A stretch of 64,000 bases of DNA from Nitrosovibrio sp. Nv4 (GTDB lineage Bacteria > Pseudomonadota > Gammaproteobacteria > Burkholderiales > Nitrosomonadaceae), in the NCBI GenBank assembly GCA_945860135.1, contig CAMAPK010000002.1, positions 62,001 to 126,000 on the forward strand, given 5' to 3'. The notes below the pieces were generated by a model. The model was not told the origin of the DNA and did no database searches. It saw nothing but the letters and a program-made list of their open reading frames with translations. The position numbers were made by a program, and so were the translations under genes. Within the stretch, counting starts at the first letter, position 1; every line of letters starts with the position of its first letter. Below, one piece after another: positions 21,518 through 29,978 of the stretch.

Positions 21518-22776
21518 GGCCGCTGCTGTTCCTCGCCTTCGCCAGCGCCTGGAACCGGCGCGCCACGCTGGGGTTGATGGCGGTCAGCATCGCACTTTCC
21601 GTCATGCTGCTGCTGGGGGTCGAGCAGTTGCGCACCCAGGCACGCGAGAGTTTTTCACAATCCATCTCGGGAACCGATCTGGTCATAGGTGCGCGCACCA
21701 GTCCGATCCAGCTCATGCTTTATGCCGTATTTCGCCTGGGGGATGCAACCCATAACATTCGCTGGTCAAGTTTTCAGATGATGGCGCAGCATCCGGCCGT
21801 GGCATGGGCGGTGCCGATTTCATTGGGAGACTCGCATCGCGGCTTTGCCGTGGTCGGCACCACAACTGATTATTTCGAGCATTTCAGGTATGCCGATCGC
21901 CGCTTGCTGGCGTTTGCTTCCGGCAAACCGTTTGCCGATATTTTTGACGCAGTGGTGGGCGCGGATGTGGCCGAGCAGCTTGGCTACCAACTGGGTGACA
22001 GCATTGTTCTCAATCATGGCGCAGGCGGCATCGGCTTGGCCGAGCATGCCGACAAACCATTCAAGGTGAGCGGCATTCTCAAGCGCACCGGCCTGGCGGT
22101 AGATCGCAGCGTCCACATCAGCCTGGAGGCGATCGAAGCGATTCATCTCGATTGGCAGGGCGGGGCGCCGATGCCAGGGTTATCGATCCCGGCCGAATAC
22201 GTGCGCAAGTTTGATTTGGCTCCCAAGGAAATTACCGCAGCTTTTATCGGGCTGAAAAGCCGGGCAGGGGTGTTCCAGATGCAGCGCCATATCAACCAGT
22301 ACAAGGCCGAGCCGCTGCTGGCAGTTCTGCCCGGAGTGGCACTGGATGAGCTCTGGTCCATCGTCAGCATCGTCGAAAAATCGCTGCTGGCGATTTCCGC
22401 GCTGGTGGTGGCAGTCGGTCTCAGCGGCCTGGTGGCCGTGGTGCTGGCCGGACTCGGTGAACGCCGACGTGAACTCGCGGTTCTGCGTTCGGTAGGCGCC
22501 GGTCCGCGCGTGGTGTTCCTGCTGCTGGCGATTGAAGGATTGATGGTGGTGGTGGCAGGTTCGCTGCTCGGCTTGCTGGGTCTGATCGCACTCGGCGTGG
22601 TTGTCACGCCGATGCTGGAAACACACTTGGGGATTTCTCTGGCAACATGGACATTATCCGCCGAAGCCTGGCAACTGCTGCTGCTGGTGATGGCAACGGG
22701 TTTCCTGGTCAGCCTGATACCGGGCTATCGCGCTTACCGCATGTCCCTGGCCGATGGCTTGACGCCGAGATTATGA
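21514..22776 (+). CDS. ABC transporter permease (FtsX/MacB fold)
   Basis: 420-residue membrane protein. The start at 21514 is preferred because it gives an ATGA overlap with the ATPase gene and is preceded by GGAGG. Topology is that of type VII ABC proteins: one N-terminal helix (about residues 15-35), a periplasmic domain of about 230 residues, then three C-terminal helices with the conserved FtsX-domain motif RRRELAVLRSVGA, which contacts the ATPase. Partner of the preceding ATPase and of the flanking DUF2796 and DUF3299 proteins. Confidence 0.9.
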   Translation: MRPLLFLAFASAWNRRATLGLMAVSIALSVMLLLGVEQLRTQARESFSQSISGTDLVIGARTSPIQLMLYAVFRLGDATHNIRWSSFQMMAQHPAVAWAVPISLGDSHRGFAVVGTTTDYFEHFRYADRRLLAFASGKPFADIFDAVVGADVAEQLGYQLGDSIVLNHGAGGIGLAEHADKPFKVSGILKRTGLAVDRSVHISLEAIEAIHLDWQGGAPMPGLSIPAEYVRKFDLAPKEITAAFIGLKSRAGVFQMQRHINQYKAEPLLAVLPGVALDELWSIVSIVEKSLLAISALVVAVGLSGLVAVVLAGLGERRRELAVLRSVGAGPRVVFLLLAIEGLMVVVAGSLLGLLGLIALGVVVTPMLETHLGISLATWTLSAEAWQLLLLVMATGFLVSLIPGYRAYRMSLADGLTPRL

Positions 22777-23405
22777 AAAACATGACCATCCCTTCATGCC
22801 TCAAGCAAACGCTGCTGCTGGCCGGTTTGTTGATTTTTACCGCCCCGGTAACAGTTGCGCGCGACTACAGTGTGGGCGAGCGGCTGCCGTCTGCTCCTGC
22901 GAAGAGCGCTGACAAAACAACGCCTGCAGCAACTCCCCCAGCAACCCCGGCAATCACTTACAAAGAAATGACCTGGGACAATCTGATGCCCAAGAACTGG
23001 GATCCAATGGCTCCGTTAAAAGGGTTGAAGCTCGACAATCTCAGGGACGGTGATCCGCGCGCGATCGAGGCGCTGGAGAAAATACGCGAGGCCTGGAATA
23101 ACGCGCCGATTGAGCCTGCCCTGAATGGCGCGCGCATTCGTCTGCCGGGGTTCGTGATTCCTCTGGAGAAAGTGGGCGACAAAGTCAGCGAGTTTCTGCT
23201 CGTGCCTTATTTTGGCGCCTGCATCCATACGCCGCCGCCGCCATCCAACCAGATCATTCATGTGACCGCATCGAAGCCCATCAGCGGCATGCGCACGATG
23301 GACGCCATGTGGGTCAGCGGCGTCATGCATGCCGGCAAGATCGATACTGAAATGGGGCAGGCCGGTTACCAGTTGAAAGCCGAAGTGGTGGTACCTTATA
23401 AATGA
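22773..23405 (+). CDS. DUF3299 periplasmic protein of the ZrgA-like operon
   Basis: 210-residue exported protein. The start at 22773 overlaps the permease stop (ATGA) and gives a signal peptide of about 28 residues (LLLAGLLIFTAPVTVA). A Pro/Ala-rich linker follows, and then the DUF3299 core with IRLPGFVIPLEK, EFLLVPYFGACIHTPPPPSN and the terminal VSGVMHAGK block. The Cys-x-His within the GACIHTPPPP loop is a plausible metal ligand; this is inference. DUF3299 proteins regularly accompany ZrgA-type ABC systems. Last gene of the operon; no clear terminator was found in the following 170 bp. Confidence 0.85.
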   Translation: MKNMTIPSCLKQTLLLAGLLIFTAPVTVARDYSVGERLPSAPAKSADKTTPAATPPATPAITYKEMTWDNLMPKNWDPMAPLKGLKLDNLRDGDPRAIEALEKIREAWNNAPIEPALNGARIRLPGFVIPLEKVGDKVSEFLLVPYFGACIHTPPPPSNQIIHVTASKPISGMRTMDAMWVSGVMHAGKIDTEMGQAGYQLKAEVVVPYK

Positions 23406-23582
23406 CTTCAATGAGCAAGCAGGCGTTGCGAACGCTTGAGGTGGTTATTTCCGGTTTTTACCAATGCCAGTTTGGTGCCAGGAGCCGTCGTTACACGGCG
23501 TAAATTTTGTCAATCTGAGCGGCAGGTCTGCGCTTGTAAGCGACCTATCAACCGATAGCATCACACTTCAGCGATGAGTGTC

Positions 23583-24686
23583 TCAGCCGTTGCCCTGCGG
23601 GAACTCCAGAGTTACCAGCAGTCCGCTAGGGATTCTGTTTGCCGCGACAATGGTCCCACCGTGTGTATCCATGACTCTCCGGGAAATCGCCAATCCGAGT
23701 CCATAGCCGTCTGACGAATTTGAAGGGGAAATGCGAACGAAGGGTTCGAAGATCTGATTCAGCGAATCCTCGGGCACACCCGGACCACAATCGGAAACGG
23801 TGACGCGTACCAAACCACTCCTCACCGACGTGGAAATCACTACGGCAGTGTCCGACGGAGCAAAGCGAATAGCATTCCGCACAACATTTTCGATCGCTCG
23901 ATGTATGAATTCGTGACTGCCATTCATAACGATTGAATCTGGTCCATTGACAACAATTGAACATTGTTTTTTGTCCGCCACCAACCGTGTATCTTCGACA
24001 ATTTCTCCGATGATCTCGCCTAAATCCAATGCGCTTCCTTGATTCCCCGCTACACCAGCGTCGAGTCTTGCCAGTGTCAACAGTTCTCCCAACAAGGTAT
24101 CCATCCTGACCGTGTCTCGCTGAATTCGCTCCACAAATTCCGCGGTGCGGTCCGGTTGCTGCTGCATCAAGTTGGCCGCCGCTTGCAAACGTGCCAAGGG
24201 CGATCGTAGCTCGTGCGAGACATCGTGCAACAGTCGGTACTGTGTATCGATCAACCTCTCTAAGCGGCTAACCATGTGATCGAAGTACTTGGCCAGATCG
24301 ACAAGTTCGTCGTTGCGACTGCCCATTGATACCCCGATGCGGGTCGCCAATTGTCCTTCTGCCACTGACTCCAGAGCCGTTCGAAGAATACGGATCGGCC
24401 GTGCAAAATACCAGGCGAGAAGCCACGCAAAGAGGAGGCTAACCAAAGCGCCCGCGATGATAGGAATCAACGGAGGCGGAAGATGCTGGGGCGGTTCGCC
24501 GAATGGTGGCGGCCACCTCGGTTCGCCCTCCATCAAATTCGGGGGATGCGGCGGCCCTTCGAACGCAAATGGTACCCCGGGTCTTCCGTTAGGATGCATC
24601 GACCAGATCGCTAGACCAACACCCGCCGCCGTAGCGAATTGTGCCAGCCAAAAAATTAGAAAGAATTTCCAGAATAAGCGTCCCAT
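23583..24686 (-). CDS. CpxA-like sensor histidine kinase
   Basis: 367-residue inner-membrane kinase. Transmembrane helices lie at about residues 8-28 and 75-93, with a short periplasmic domain between them that is very rich in proline (PHPPNLMEGEPRWPPPFGEP is part). HAMP domain about 94-147; H-box HDVSHELRSPLARL with the phospho-acceptor His158; N-box ENVVRNAIRFAP; G-boxes DCGPGVPE and GYGLGLAISRRV. The HAMP/H-box region resembles CpxA. The start overlaps the stop of the response-regulator gene (TAATG), so the pair is co-translated. The periplasmic domain is shorter than that of E. coli CpxA, so the sensed cue may differ. Confidence 0.9.
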   Translation of the reverse strand: MGRLFWKFFLIFWLAQFATAAGVGLAIWSMHPNGRPGVPFAFEGPPHPPNLMEGEPRWPPPFGEPPQHLPPPLIPIIAGALVSLLFAWLLAWYFARPIRILRTALESVAEGQLATRIGVSMGSRNDELVDLAKYFDHMVSRLERLIDTQYRLLHDVSHELRSPLARLQAAANLMQQQPDRTAEFVERIQRDTVRMDTLLGELLTLARLDAGVAGNQGSALDLGEIIGEIVEDTRLVADKKQCSIVVNGPDSIVMNGSHEFIHRAIENVVRNAIRFAPSDTAVVISTSVRSGLVRVTVSDCGPGVPEDSLNQIFEPFVRISPSNSSDGYGLGLAISRRVMDTHGGTIVAANRIPSGLLVTLEFPQGNG

Positions 24687-25372
24687 TATTCGATAACCAG
24701 TTGGTAACCCTTGCGGGTCACGGTTTGAATTAACGAGCGGCCGTCGGCAAGTGTCCCAAGCTTTTGGCGAATGTTGCTCATATGGACGTCAATGCTACGA
24801 TCGAAGCGGGTCAAGGGTCTTCCGAGTCCTTCAAACGAAAGCTCTGCTTTGGATACAGGCAATCCGGCTTTGCGAACCAGCAACTCCACGAGGCTGAATT
24901 CAGTACTCGTGAGATCAATGGGCACACCGGCACGCTCGACACGCCGCTGCGACGGCAAAATCGTAAGGCTACCTGCGGTCATTGCGGTACCAGATGGAAC
25001 TCTATTTGATCCAGTGCGTTTAAGAATGGCGCGGATTCGCGCAGCTAACTCACGTGGAGTGCATGGCTTCGACACGTAGTCGTCAGCCCCTAGCTCTAAT
25101 CCGATGATCCGGTCAATATCATCGCTACGGGCCGTAAGCATAATGACCGGAATCGTGCTTGTGGCCCGAATTTGCCTGAGTGTCTCAAGCCCGCCGCTGC
25201 CGGGCAACATGATATCGAGGACGACAATATCCGCTGTGCCGGAAAGTGCGAGCTTCAGGCCAGATGCCCCATCAGGAGCAGTGACCAGGCCGAACCCATC
25301 TTCCTGAAGATAGTCCCGGACCAATTCCACAAGCTCAACATCGTCGTCCACCAAGAGCACCGTGCTAGTCAT
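24686..25372 (-). CDS. CpxR-like OmpR-family response regulator
   Basis: 228 residues: receiver domain with acidic triad D9/D10/D11 region, phospho-acceptor Asp53 (VVLDIMLPG), switch residue in MLTARSDD and Lys in SKPCTPREL; C-terminal winged helix (about 130-226). The recognition segment RPLTRFDRSIDVHMSNIRQK is close to the CpxR pattern LTPFDRAIDMHISNLRRK. GTAAA-N5-GTAAA repeats, the known CpxR box, lie 63-99 bp upstream in the sense orientation, implying autoregulation. Downstream partner is the CpxA-like kinase. The motif match supports a CpxR orthologue; binding has not been shown. Confidence 0.9.
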   Translation of the reverse strand: MTSTVLLVDDDVELVELVRDYLQEDGFGLVTAPDGASGLKLALSGTADIVVLDIMLPGSGGLETLRQIRATSTIPVIMLTARSDDIDRIIGLELGADDYVSKPCTPRELAARIRAILKRTGSNRVPSGTAMTAGSLTILPSQRRVERAGVPIDLTSTEFSLVELLVRKAGLPVSKAELSFEGLGRPLTRFDRSIDVHMSNIRQKLGTLADGRSLIQTVTRKGYQLVIE

Positions 25373-25434
25373 TTCTCTTCCATTCAGTTAGCCGTGTGGA
25401 ATCTTAGATCAAGCTCCGTCGACTCAAGCACTTC

Positions 25435-25471
25435 TTTACCAAGATTTACCTGTCTCTTAACAGCATTTTAC
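25435..25471. promoter_or_regulatory. Double CpxR-type box between cpxRA-like genes and small-peptide gene
   Basis: Plus-strand TTTAC units begin at 25435, 25445 and 25467, with a variant TTAAC at 25457. They form two pairs, each with 5 bp between units, the pairs offset by 22 bp (about two helical turns). Read on the minus strand this is GTAAA-N5-GTAAA, the CpxR consensus. A -10-like TATGAT at 25485-25490 faces the small-peptide gene. The site could control both divergent transcripts. Confidence 0.65.
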
Positions 25472-25544
25472 GCAGACGGCCCCCTATGATTTTGATCATG
25501 CTCGATCCGTCAATCCCGGTGGTCGGTAAATTTAGGAACCAGCC

Positions 25545-25646
25545 ATGAAACTTACCCGAGTGTCTCTGAGCAAACGACTTGCAATCGCTGCGGTGACAAT
25601 AATCCTACCCCTTTTAATAATGGTTTGGCTGTCTACTTTCGAGTAA
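25545..25646 (+). CDS. 33-residue single-span membrane peptide
   Basis: Short frame of 33 codons starting at ATG 25545, with AGGA eight bases upstream. The product begins MKLTRVSLSKRLAI and contains one hydrophobic stretch of about 18 residues (about 12-30) flanked by Lys/Arg on the N-side, so an N-in topology is expected. No cleavage motif is visible, so it is likely a small integral membrane protein rather than a signal peptide. It lies divergent from the CpxR-like gene behind a double CpxR-type box, the position held by cpxP in E. coli. A role in modulating the sensor kinase is an inference from location. Confidence 0.55.
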   Translation: MKLTRVSLSKRLAIAAVTIILPLLIMVWLSTFE

Positions 25647-25902
25647 CGGGGTTAGCACTGCGTACCTGAGCTGGAATTTCTGAGGCACTTATCCGGTGTT
25701 GGTTGGGTAAAAGGCATCCGGCGGCGGCAATTATTGCCAACAGATCCCCGGCAGGGCGGCCGCCAAATGCCATCATCTTGATTTGCCAAAGAATTAACAC
25801 AGATTTATATACAAACAATTTTGCCGGTTTAGGCTTGTCTCGATTTCGGCAGAAGATATTTGTCGTTTCGCGGCGATTCAAAGGCTCGTCGGCGGCGGTT
25901 TC

Positions 25903-25928
25903 TTAACTGGCTTTTACACGGCTTTACA
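25903..25928 (+). promoter_or_regulatory. CpxR-type box upstream of first EF-hand gene
   Basis: TTTACACGGCTTTACA at 25913-25928, two TTTAC units with exactly 5 bp between, preceded one turn upstream by TTAAC at 25903. A -10-like TATAAC lies at 25961, 38 bp from the last unit. The gene start is 103 bp downstream. Confidence 0.6.
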
Positions 25929-26031
25929 TCGGATACCGCAATTCTCAAGGGGTTCAGGCCTATAACTTGCGTAGGTAACGACATGTGCAATTCCGCACAT
26001 GCTGATTCACCATTCATGAAAGGAGCACATT

Positions 26032-26808
26032 ATGAGCAGCAACATTAGCAGTATCGGGGGCAACAACACTATGACGATGCAGAGCATGCGTGACATGAAG
26101 CGCCCCGACCCGACTCAGATGGCCGACCAGTTGTTTTCGAAGCTCGACACTTCCGGACAGGGCTATCTAACAAAAGTGGACCTGCAATCGGCCCTCGACA
26201 ATGTCTCATCCTCCTCAACCAATTCGTTATCGAGAACGTCTTCGAGCGCTGATCAGCTCTTCTCGAAGCTCGATACTAACGGCGATGGCAAAGTTACAAA
26301 GCAGGAGTTCTCCGACACGCTCAAGAAGGTTGCCGATCAACTCGACAACCAGTTCATGAGTATGCGAATGAACGGCGGTATGCAGGAAGGGGGGATGGGC
26401 AGCGGCATGCGCGGCATGATGATGGAGGGTACGCCGCCTCCGAGCGCCGATAACGGGGGCATGACGAAAGACCAACTGACAAGTTTGGTGAACAACATCG
26501 GTTCGTCTGATAGCACCGCATCTTCCAAGATATCCGATCTTCTCAAGAATTTCGACAAATCCGATACGAACGGTGATGGTAAAGTAAACATGCAGGAAGC
26601 GATGACTTACAATCAGGCGAATTCATCCAGTGGCTCTTCCTCCACCTCTTCAATGAGCAATTCTTCCTCGGCGAATTCAACCAGCGATGTTGAGAAGAAG
26701 TTGCTGCAACAGATTGCTCAATTGATGCAGGCCTACGGCATCGGTAATGACCAGTCTAGTCAATCCGGCATAAGCAGCTTGCTTTCGACGATTTCCGTTT
26801 CTGCGTGA
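26032..26808 (+). CDS. EF-hand calcium-binding protein, Ser/Met/Gly-rich
   Basis: 258-residue protein with two canonical EF-hand loops, DTNGDGKVTKQE (81-92) and DTNGDGKVNMQE (178-189), plus a degenerate one, DTSGQGYLTKVD (39-50). The loops sit in DQLFSKLD-type helices; the third lies in KISDLLKNFDKSDTNGD. Between them is a Met/Gly-rich segment (115-135), and after loop three a Ser/Asn-rich linker. A Shine-Dalgarno AAAGGAG precedes the ATG by about 8 bases. No Sec signal peptide or membrane span is seen, so it is cytoplasmic or exported by a non-Sec route. A CpxR-type box lies upstream and a strong hairpin downstream. Ca2+ binding is inferred from the loops; function is unknown. Confidence 0.88.
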   Translation: MSSNISSIGGNNTMTMQSMRDMKRPDPTQMADQLFSKLDTSGQGYLTKVDLQSALDNVSSSSTNSLSRTSSSADQLFSKLDTNGDGKVTKQEFSDTLKKVADQLDNQFMSMRMNGGMQEGGMGSGMRGMMMEGTPPPSADNGGMTKDQLTSLVNNIGSSDSTASSKISDLLKNFDKSDTNGDGKVNMQEAMTYNQANSSSGSSSTSSMSNSSSANSTSDVEKKLLQQIAQLMQAYGIGNDQSSQSGISSLLSTISVSA

Positions 26809-26820
26809 GCAATCTGAATT

Positions 26821-26848
26821 ACCGATGGGGCATCAATGCCCCATCGGT
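26821..26848 (+). terminator. Hairpin after first EF-hand gene
   Basis: Perfect 12-bp stem ACCGATGGGGCA / TGCCCCATCGGT around a TCAA tetraloop, 12 bp past the stop codon. No T-run follows, so it is either a weak terminator or an mRNA 3'-end stem separating two independently boxed genes. Confidence 0.6.
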
Positions 26849-26906
26849 GGTGCCCATACGAATAAGCCTCGCTGCCCGGCAATCCCAGAGTGCCAGTCGT
26901 TCATTC

Positions 26907-26922
26907 TTTACAGGGTTTTACA
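26907..26922 (+). promoter_or_regulatory. CpxR-type box upstream of second EF-hand gene
   Basis: TTTACAGGGTTTTACA: two TTTAC units (26907 and 26917) with 5 bp between. A -10-like GATAAC starts at 26955, 38 bp from the last unit, the same spacing as at the first EF-hand gene. The start codon is 90 bp downstream. Confidence 0.6.
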
Positions 26923-27012
26923 CGAAATCGAATTCAGAGTACGGGCTGTCTGCCGATAACAATACTAAGAACCCAAAGTTTCAGGGTCGCTAACCAACCT
27001 AAGGAGATTAGT

Positions 27013-27552
27013 ATGTCTATGTCAATCAACGCCGCCGGAAGTGGCAACGTGCAAGGATTTGACCCATCTAAAATGGCTTCCAATATAGCCTCAAAAATGA
27101 TGCGTGATCTTGACCCCAGTAATTCCGGTAGCGTAACCAAAGATAAGTTTGTCTCGGCGTTGACTGCCAAAGGGGTATCTTCAGCCGACGCCACCAAGAT
27201 GTACGATTCCATCGATACAAAAAGCACCGGCAGCATCACAAAATCCGATATTGAGTCAGCGATCAAGAGTGGCAGTCTCAAACCCCCATCTGGCGGTCCT
27301 TCTGGAGGATCTGAGCGACCGCATGGACCTGGCGGTGCTGGAGCTCCCGGTGGATCAGGTGGTTCGACAGGCGCTAGCCAGGCAGGTTCAAGCACATCTT
27401 CCAAGAACTACGAAGCCGCAGATACAAATCACGACGGAACGGTATCGTCTGAAGAAGCGGTGCTCTATACCTTGAAGCACCCTTCCGACGAATCATCTGC
27501 AAGCAAGCCGGCAACGAATGTACTTGGTAAAACCATCGATACGAAAGTGTGA
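27013..27552 (+). CDS. EF-hand protein with Gly/Ser/Pro-rich linker
   Basis: 179 residues from ATG 27013, preceded by a strong AAGGAG. Three EF-hand-like loops are seen: DPSNSGSVTKDK (34-45), DTKSTGSITKSD (68-79) and canonical DTNHDGTVSSEE (137-148). The first two lack the usual position-12 glutamate and are probably weak binders. Residues 91-130 form a Gly/Ser/Pro-rich disordered linker. No signal peptide or membrane span is visible. Related in plan to the preceding gene and probably co-regulated with it through its own CpxR-type box. Likely a paralogue; function unknown. Confidence 0.85.
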   Translation: MSMSINAAGSGNVQGFDPSKMASNIASKMMRDLDPSNSGSVTKDKFVSALTAKGVSSADATKMYDSIDTKSTGSITKSDIESAIKSGSLKPPSGGPSGGSERPHGPGGAGAPGGSGGSTGASQAGSSTSSKNYEAADTNHDGTVSSEEAVLYTLKHPSDESSASKPATNVLGKTIDTKV

Positions 27553-27696
27553 AATAGATCGAAGGACTTGTGTACCAGGTCATCGTCGACTCGACGTTCT
27601 GGATTTGAGGCCCTATGGGCGCGGCTTGATGACCGCAATCGCACCAGAAGAGGCCCGAACGTATTCGACTAACTTATGACCGCTGGGAGTCAATTG

Positions 27697-29279
27697 TGTT
27701 GAAAAACTCTCTTTTATTTCGAGCGTGGCGTTGGGTTAAGAATTGACTTCGAGGATTTTTAGCAGATTTCTCTGATCAATTTGGATGCGGACTGGAAGTT
27801 TGTCACCCATCTCGCCCTTAAGCGGGTATCAACTCTCCCTCCTGTGCTATCGGAGCCAACCATTTCGCCATTCGTCGTAAATTCTGTGCTGTTGCTGCCA
27901 ATAGAAACTCATCCTGTGCACCACTGAGTCCGCGTAATCGCAATCGATCAAGTTTCAGGATGCGTTTCATGTGCGCAAACAGCATCTCCACTTTCTTTCT
28001 GTCCTTGCATGATTGTTGGTAGGCAGCAGTCTTGGCGATGTTGCGTGCCACGTCACGTGCACTTTCATGAATGCTGCGGACGATCTTGCGAAATGGGGTG
28101 TTCGGACAGCAGCGATCTTTCATCAGACAGCCTGCGCAGGCTGGCTGACTTGAGCGATAGATGATCGTGTCGGCTTTCGTAATGTACGAGCGGGGGTTCT
28201 TGAGTGGGCGCCAATTGCTGCGCAGCGCATGGCCCTCAGGACATCGATATTCGTTGGCCTTTGCATTCCATTGGAAATCGCTACGCGAAAGGGTCCCGTC
28301 ATCACGCTCCGTCTTATCCCAAACGGGCACATGGGGTGCAATCCCTTTGTCATTGACCATCCAGTCCAGCATGGACGCAGTGCCATAGGCCGTATCTCCC
28401 ACCAAGCGCTCAGGTTTCATGTCGAACCGATCTTCCACGCGGTCAACCATGGTCTTGGTCGAATTCACTTCGTCCGTACGGTAGGCTGGAGTGGCTTCTG
28501 CATCAACGATGATGCCGGCCTTTAGATCGATCAGATAGTTGGTCGAGTACGCGTAGAAAGCCGGGCCTCCTGGCGCACCAGTCAAGCGTGCTGCCGGGTC
28601 AGTCGGTGAGATTGATTTGGGTAAGGTGCCGGTAGGATTGTTTTCATCCAAGGCGATCAGATACTCGCGTACTGCACGCGGTGAGGTTACCGGGTTGCCC
28701 CAGTCGATAAATTCATCGCCGGACATGCTGCGCAGACGGTTTGCATCAGCTTTGACAATACTGGCATCCACTGCAAACCCTTCGCCACCTACCAACCCCT
28801 CGAACATGCAGCGACGTAGAACCGTTTCAAACAGATGCCGGAATGCATCGCTATCGCGGAACCTGCCATGACGGTTCTTGGAGAAACTGGAGTGATCCGG
28901 TACAGCATCTTCCAGACCGAGTCGGCAGAACCAGCGATAGGCCAAGTTTAGATGTACTTCTTCACACAGACGACGTTCTGAGCGGATGCCAAAACTGTAA
29001 CCGATGATCAGCATCCGGATCATCAGTTCCGGGGCAATGGAGGGTCTGCCGGTATGGCTGTAGAACTCGGCCAGATGTTGGCGCAGGTCACTCAGGTCAA
29101 GGAAACGATCAATGCCGCGGAGAAGGTGATTCTGGGGAACGTGTTCTTCAAGGTCAAAAGAGTAGAAAAGGCGCTTTTGCTTATCCGTCTGAAACCCAAT
29201 CATATCAAGGCTCCCAGCTCAATTAGACATGCAAAATTATAACATTCTCAGCATCAAAATTCGACAGGGGTTTTCAACA
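27697..29279 (-). mobile_element. IS1182-family insertion sequence
   Basis: About 1.58 kb with a single transposase gene. Candidate terminal inverted repeats are TGTTGAAAAAC at 27697-27707 and its imperfect reverse complement GTTTTCAACA at 29270-29279. Flanks contain AATT on both sides, so the repeat may extend outward or AATT may be part of a target duplication; I cannot decide. The right end lies 30 bp from the duplicated valS tail. Confidence 0.75.
27818..29203 (-). CDS. IS1182-family DDE transposase
   Basis: 461-residue transposase. It has the N-terminal DUF772-type domain (LIRGIDRF-like block, then GRPSIAPELMIRMLIIGYSFG, SERRLCEEVHLNLAYRWFCR), catalytic acidic residues in FAVDASIVKADANR, LVGDTAYGTASMLDWM and the C-terminal glutamate region DRKKVEMLFAHMKRILKLDRLR. 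A Cys cluster CAGCLMKDRCCP lies at about 370-381. The frame is complete with no internal stop, so the element may be active. Confidence 0.93.
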   Translation of the reverse strand: MIGFQTDKQKRLFYSFDLEEHVPQNHLLRGIDRFLDLSDLRQHLAEFYSHTGRPSIAPELMIRMLIIGYSFGIRSERRLCEEVHLNLAYRWFCRLGLEDAVPDHSSFSKNRHGRFRDSDAFRHLFETVLRRCMFEGLVGGEGFAVDASIVKADANRLRSMSGDEFIDWGNPVTSPRAVREYLIALDENNPTGTLPKSISPTDPAARLTGAPGGPAFYAYSTNYLIDLKAGIIVDAEATPAYRTDEVNSTKTMVDRVEDRFDMKPERLVGDTAYGTASMLDWMVNDKGIAPHVPVWDKTERDDGTLSRSDFQWNAKANEYRCPEGHALRSNWRPLKNPRSYITKADTIIYRSSQPACAGCLMKDRCCPNTPFRKIVRSIHESARDVARNIAKTAAYQQSCKDRKKVEMLFAHMKRILKLDRLRLRGLSGAQDEFLLAATAQNLRRMAKWLAPIAQEGELIPA

Positions 29280-29309
29280 GAATTAGTCGGGAACAGACCA
29301 TCGCGACTT

Positions 29310-29831
29310 AAAGAGTTGCTCAACCTAGTTTCTGCAACTGTTCCTGCAATTTTTCCAGCGTCGCAGCGAAATTGGCGAGGCGCTCTTTTTCCTGCTGCAC
29401 TACCTTGGCCGGGGCGCGTTCGACGAAACTGGGGTTGGCGAGTTTGATTTTAGCCTTGGTGGTTTCACCTTCGATGCGGGCAATTTCTTTGGACAGACGC
29501 TCACGTTCAGCGACTACATCCACTTCGATTTTCAGCATCAATCTGAATTCGCCAGCGATCGCTACCGGCGCATCGGCATCGGGCAGTTTGTCCTGCATGA
29601 TTTCCACCCCGGATAACTTGGCCAGAGCCACCAGATAGGGAGAGAAGTCAGTCAGTATCTGCTGGTCTCCCGCCACCAGCAGCGGGACTCTTGCCGCCGG
29701 CGACAGGTTCATTTCGCTGCGCAGGGTACGGCAGGCATTGATTATTTCCTTGAGTGCGGCGATACGCTGGCTGGCATTCTCGTCAATGCGCGTCGCATCG
29801 GCCTGGGGGTAGGGTTGGAGCATGATGCTTG
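29310..29831 (-). pseudogene. valS: Duplicated 3' end of valS (copy 1 of a 522-bp direct repeat)
   Basis: The minus strand encodes the last 167 residues of valyl-tRNA synthetase ([18 protein letters not shown] onward to [12 protein letters not shown]), the C-terminal coiled-coil arm, with no catalytic domain. It aligns without gaps to 30826..31347, the end of the intact valS; by eye about 47 of 522 bases differ (about 91% identity) and about 15 of 167 residues. The copies bracket a toxin-antitoxin pair. The fragment has an ATG but no likely independent function. It probably represents the displaced original tail, or a donor tail brought in with the insert. Confidence 0.9.
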
Positions 29832-29840
29832 TGAAGAATT

Positions 29841-29902
29841 AAAGGGGTCAGGTTCAGATTAAATTGTTGGCGAAATTAAAGAGGTCGGGTTCGGATTGAA
29901 TT
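29841..29902. repeat. Two imperfect 25-bp tandem repeats at the edge of the inserted segment
   Basis: AAAGGGGTCAGGTTCAGATT... (29841-29865) and AAAGAGGTCGGGTTCGGATT... (29878-29902) match at 21 of 25 positions. A partly similar GAGGTGGATTCGGAATTCGC occurs at 30789-30808, on the other side of the toxin-antitoxin genes. These may mark the ends of the inserted unit. Confidence 0.55.
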
Positions 29903-29978
29903 CGCACTCCGCAGGCGGACCCCAGAGGCAGCTTCACATTTGTTTCAGTGCGATTAAGCCCCAGCAATTGCTATGCCA

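Noticed and set aside
23406-23582. Single TTTAC at 23457 as a further CpxR-type box
   Set aside because: No partner unit at 10-bp spacing and no start codon in suitable position.
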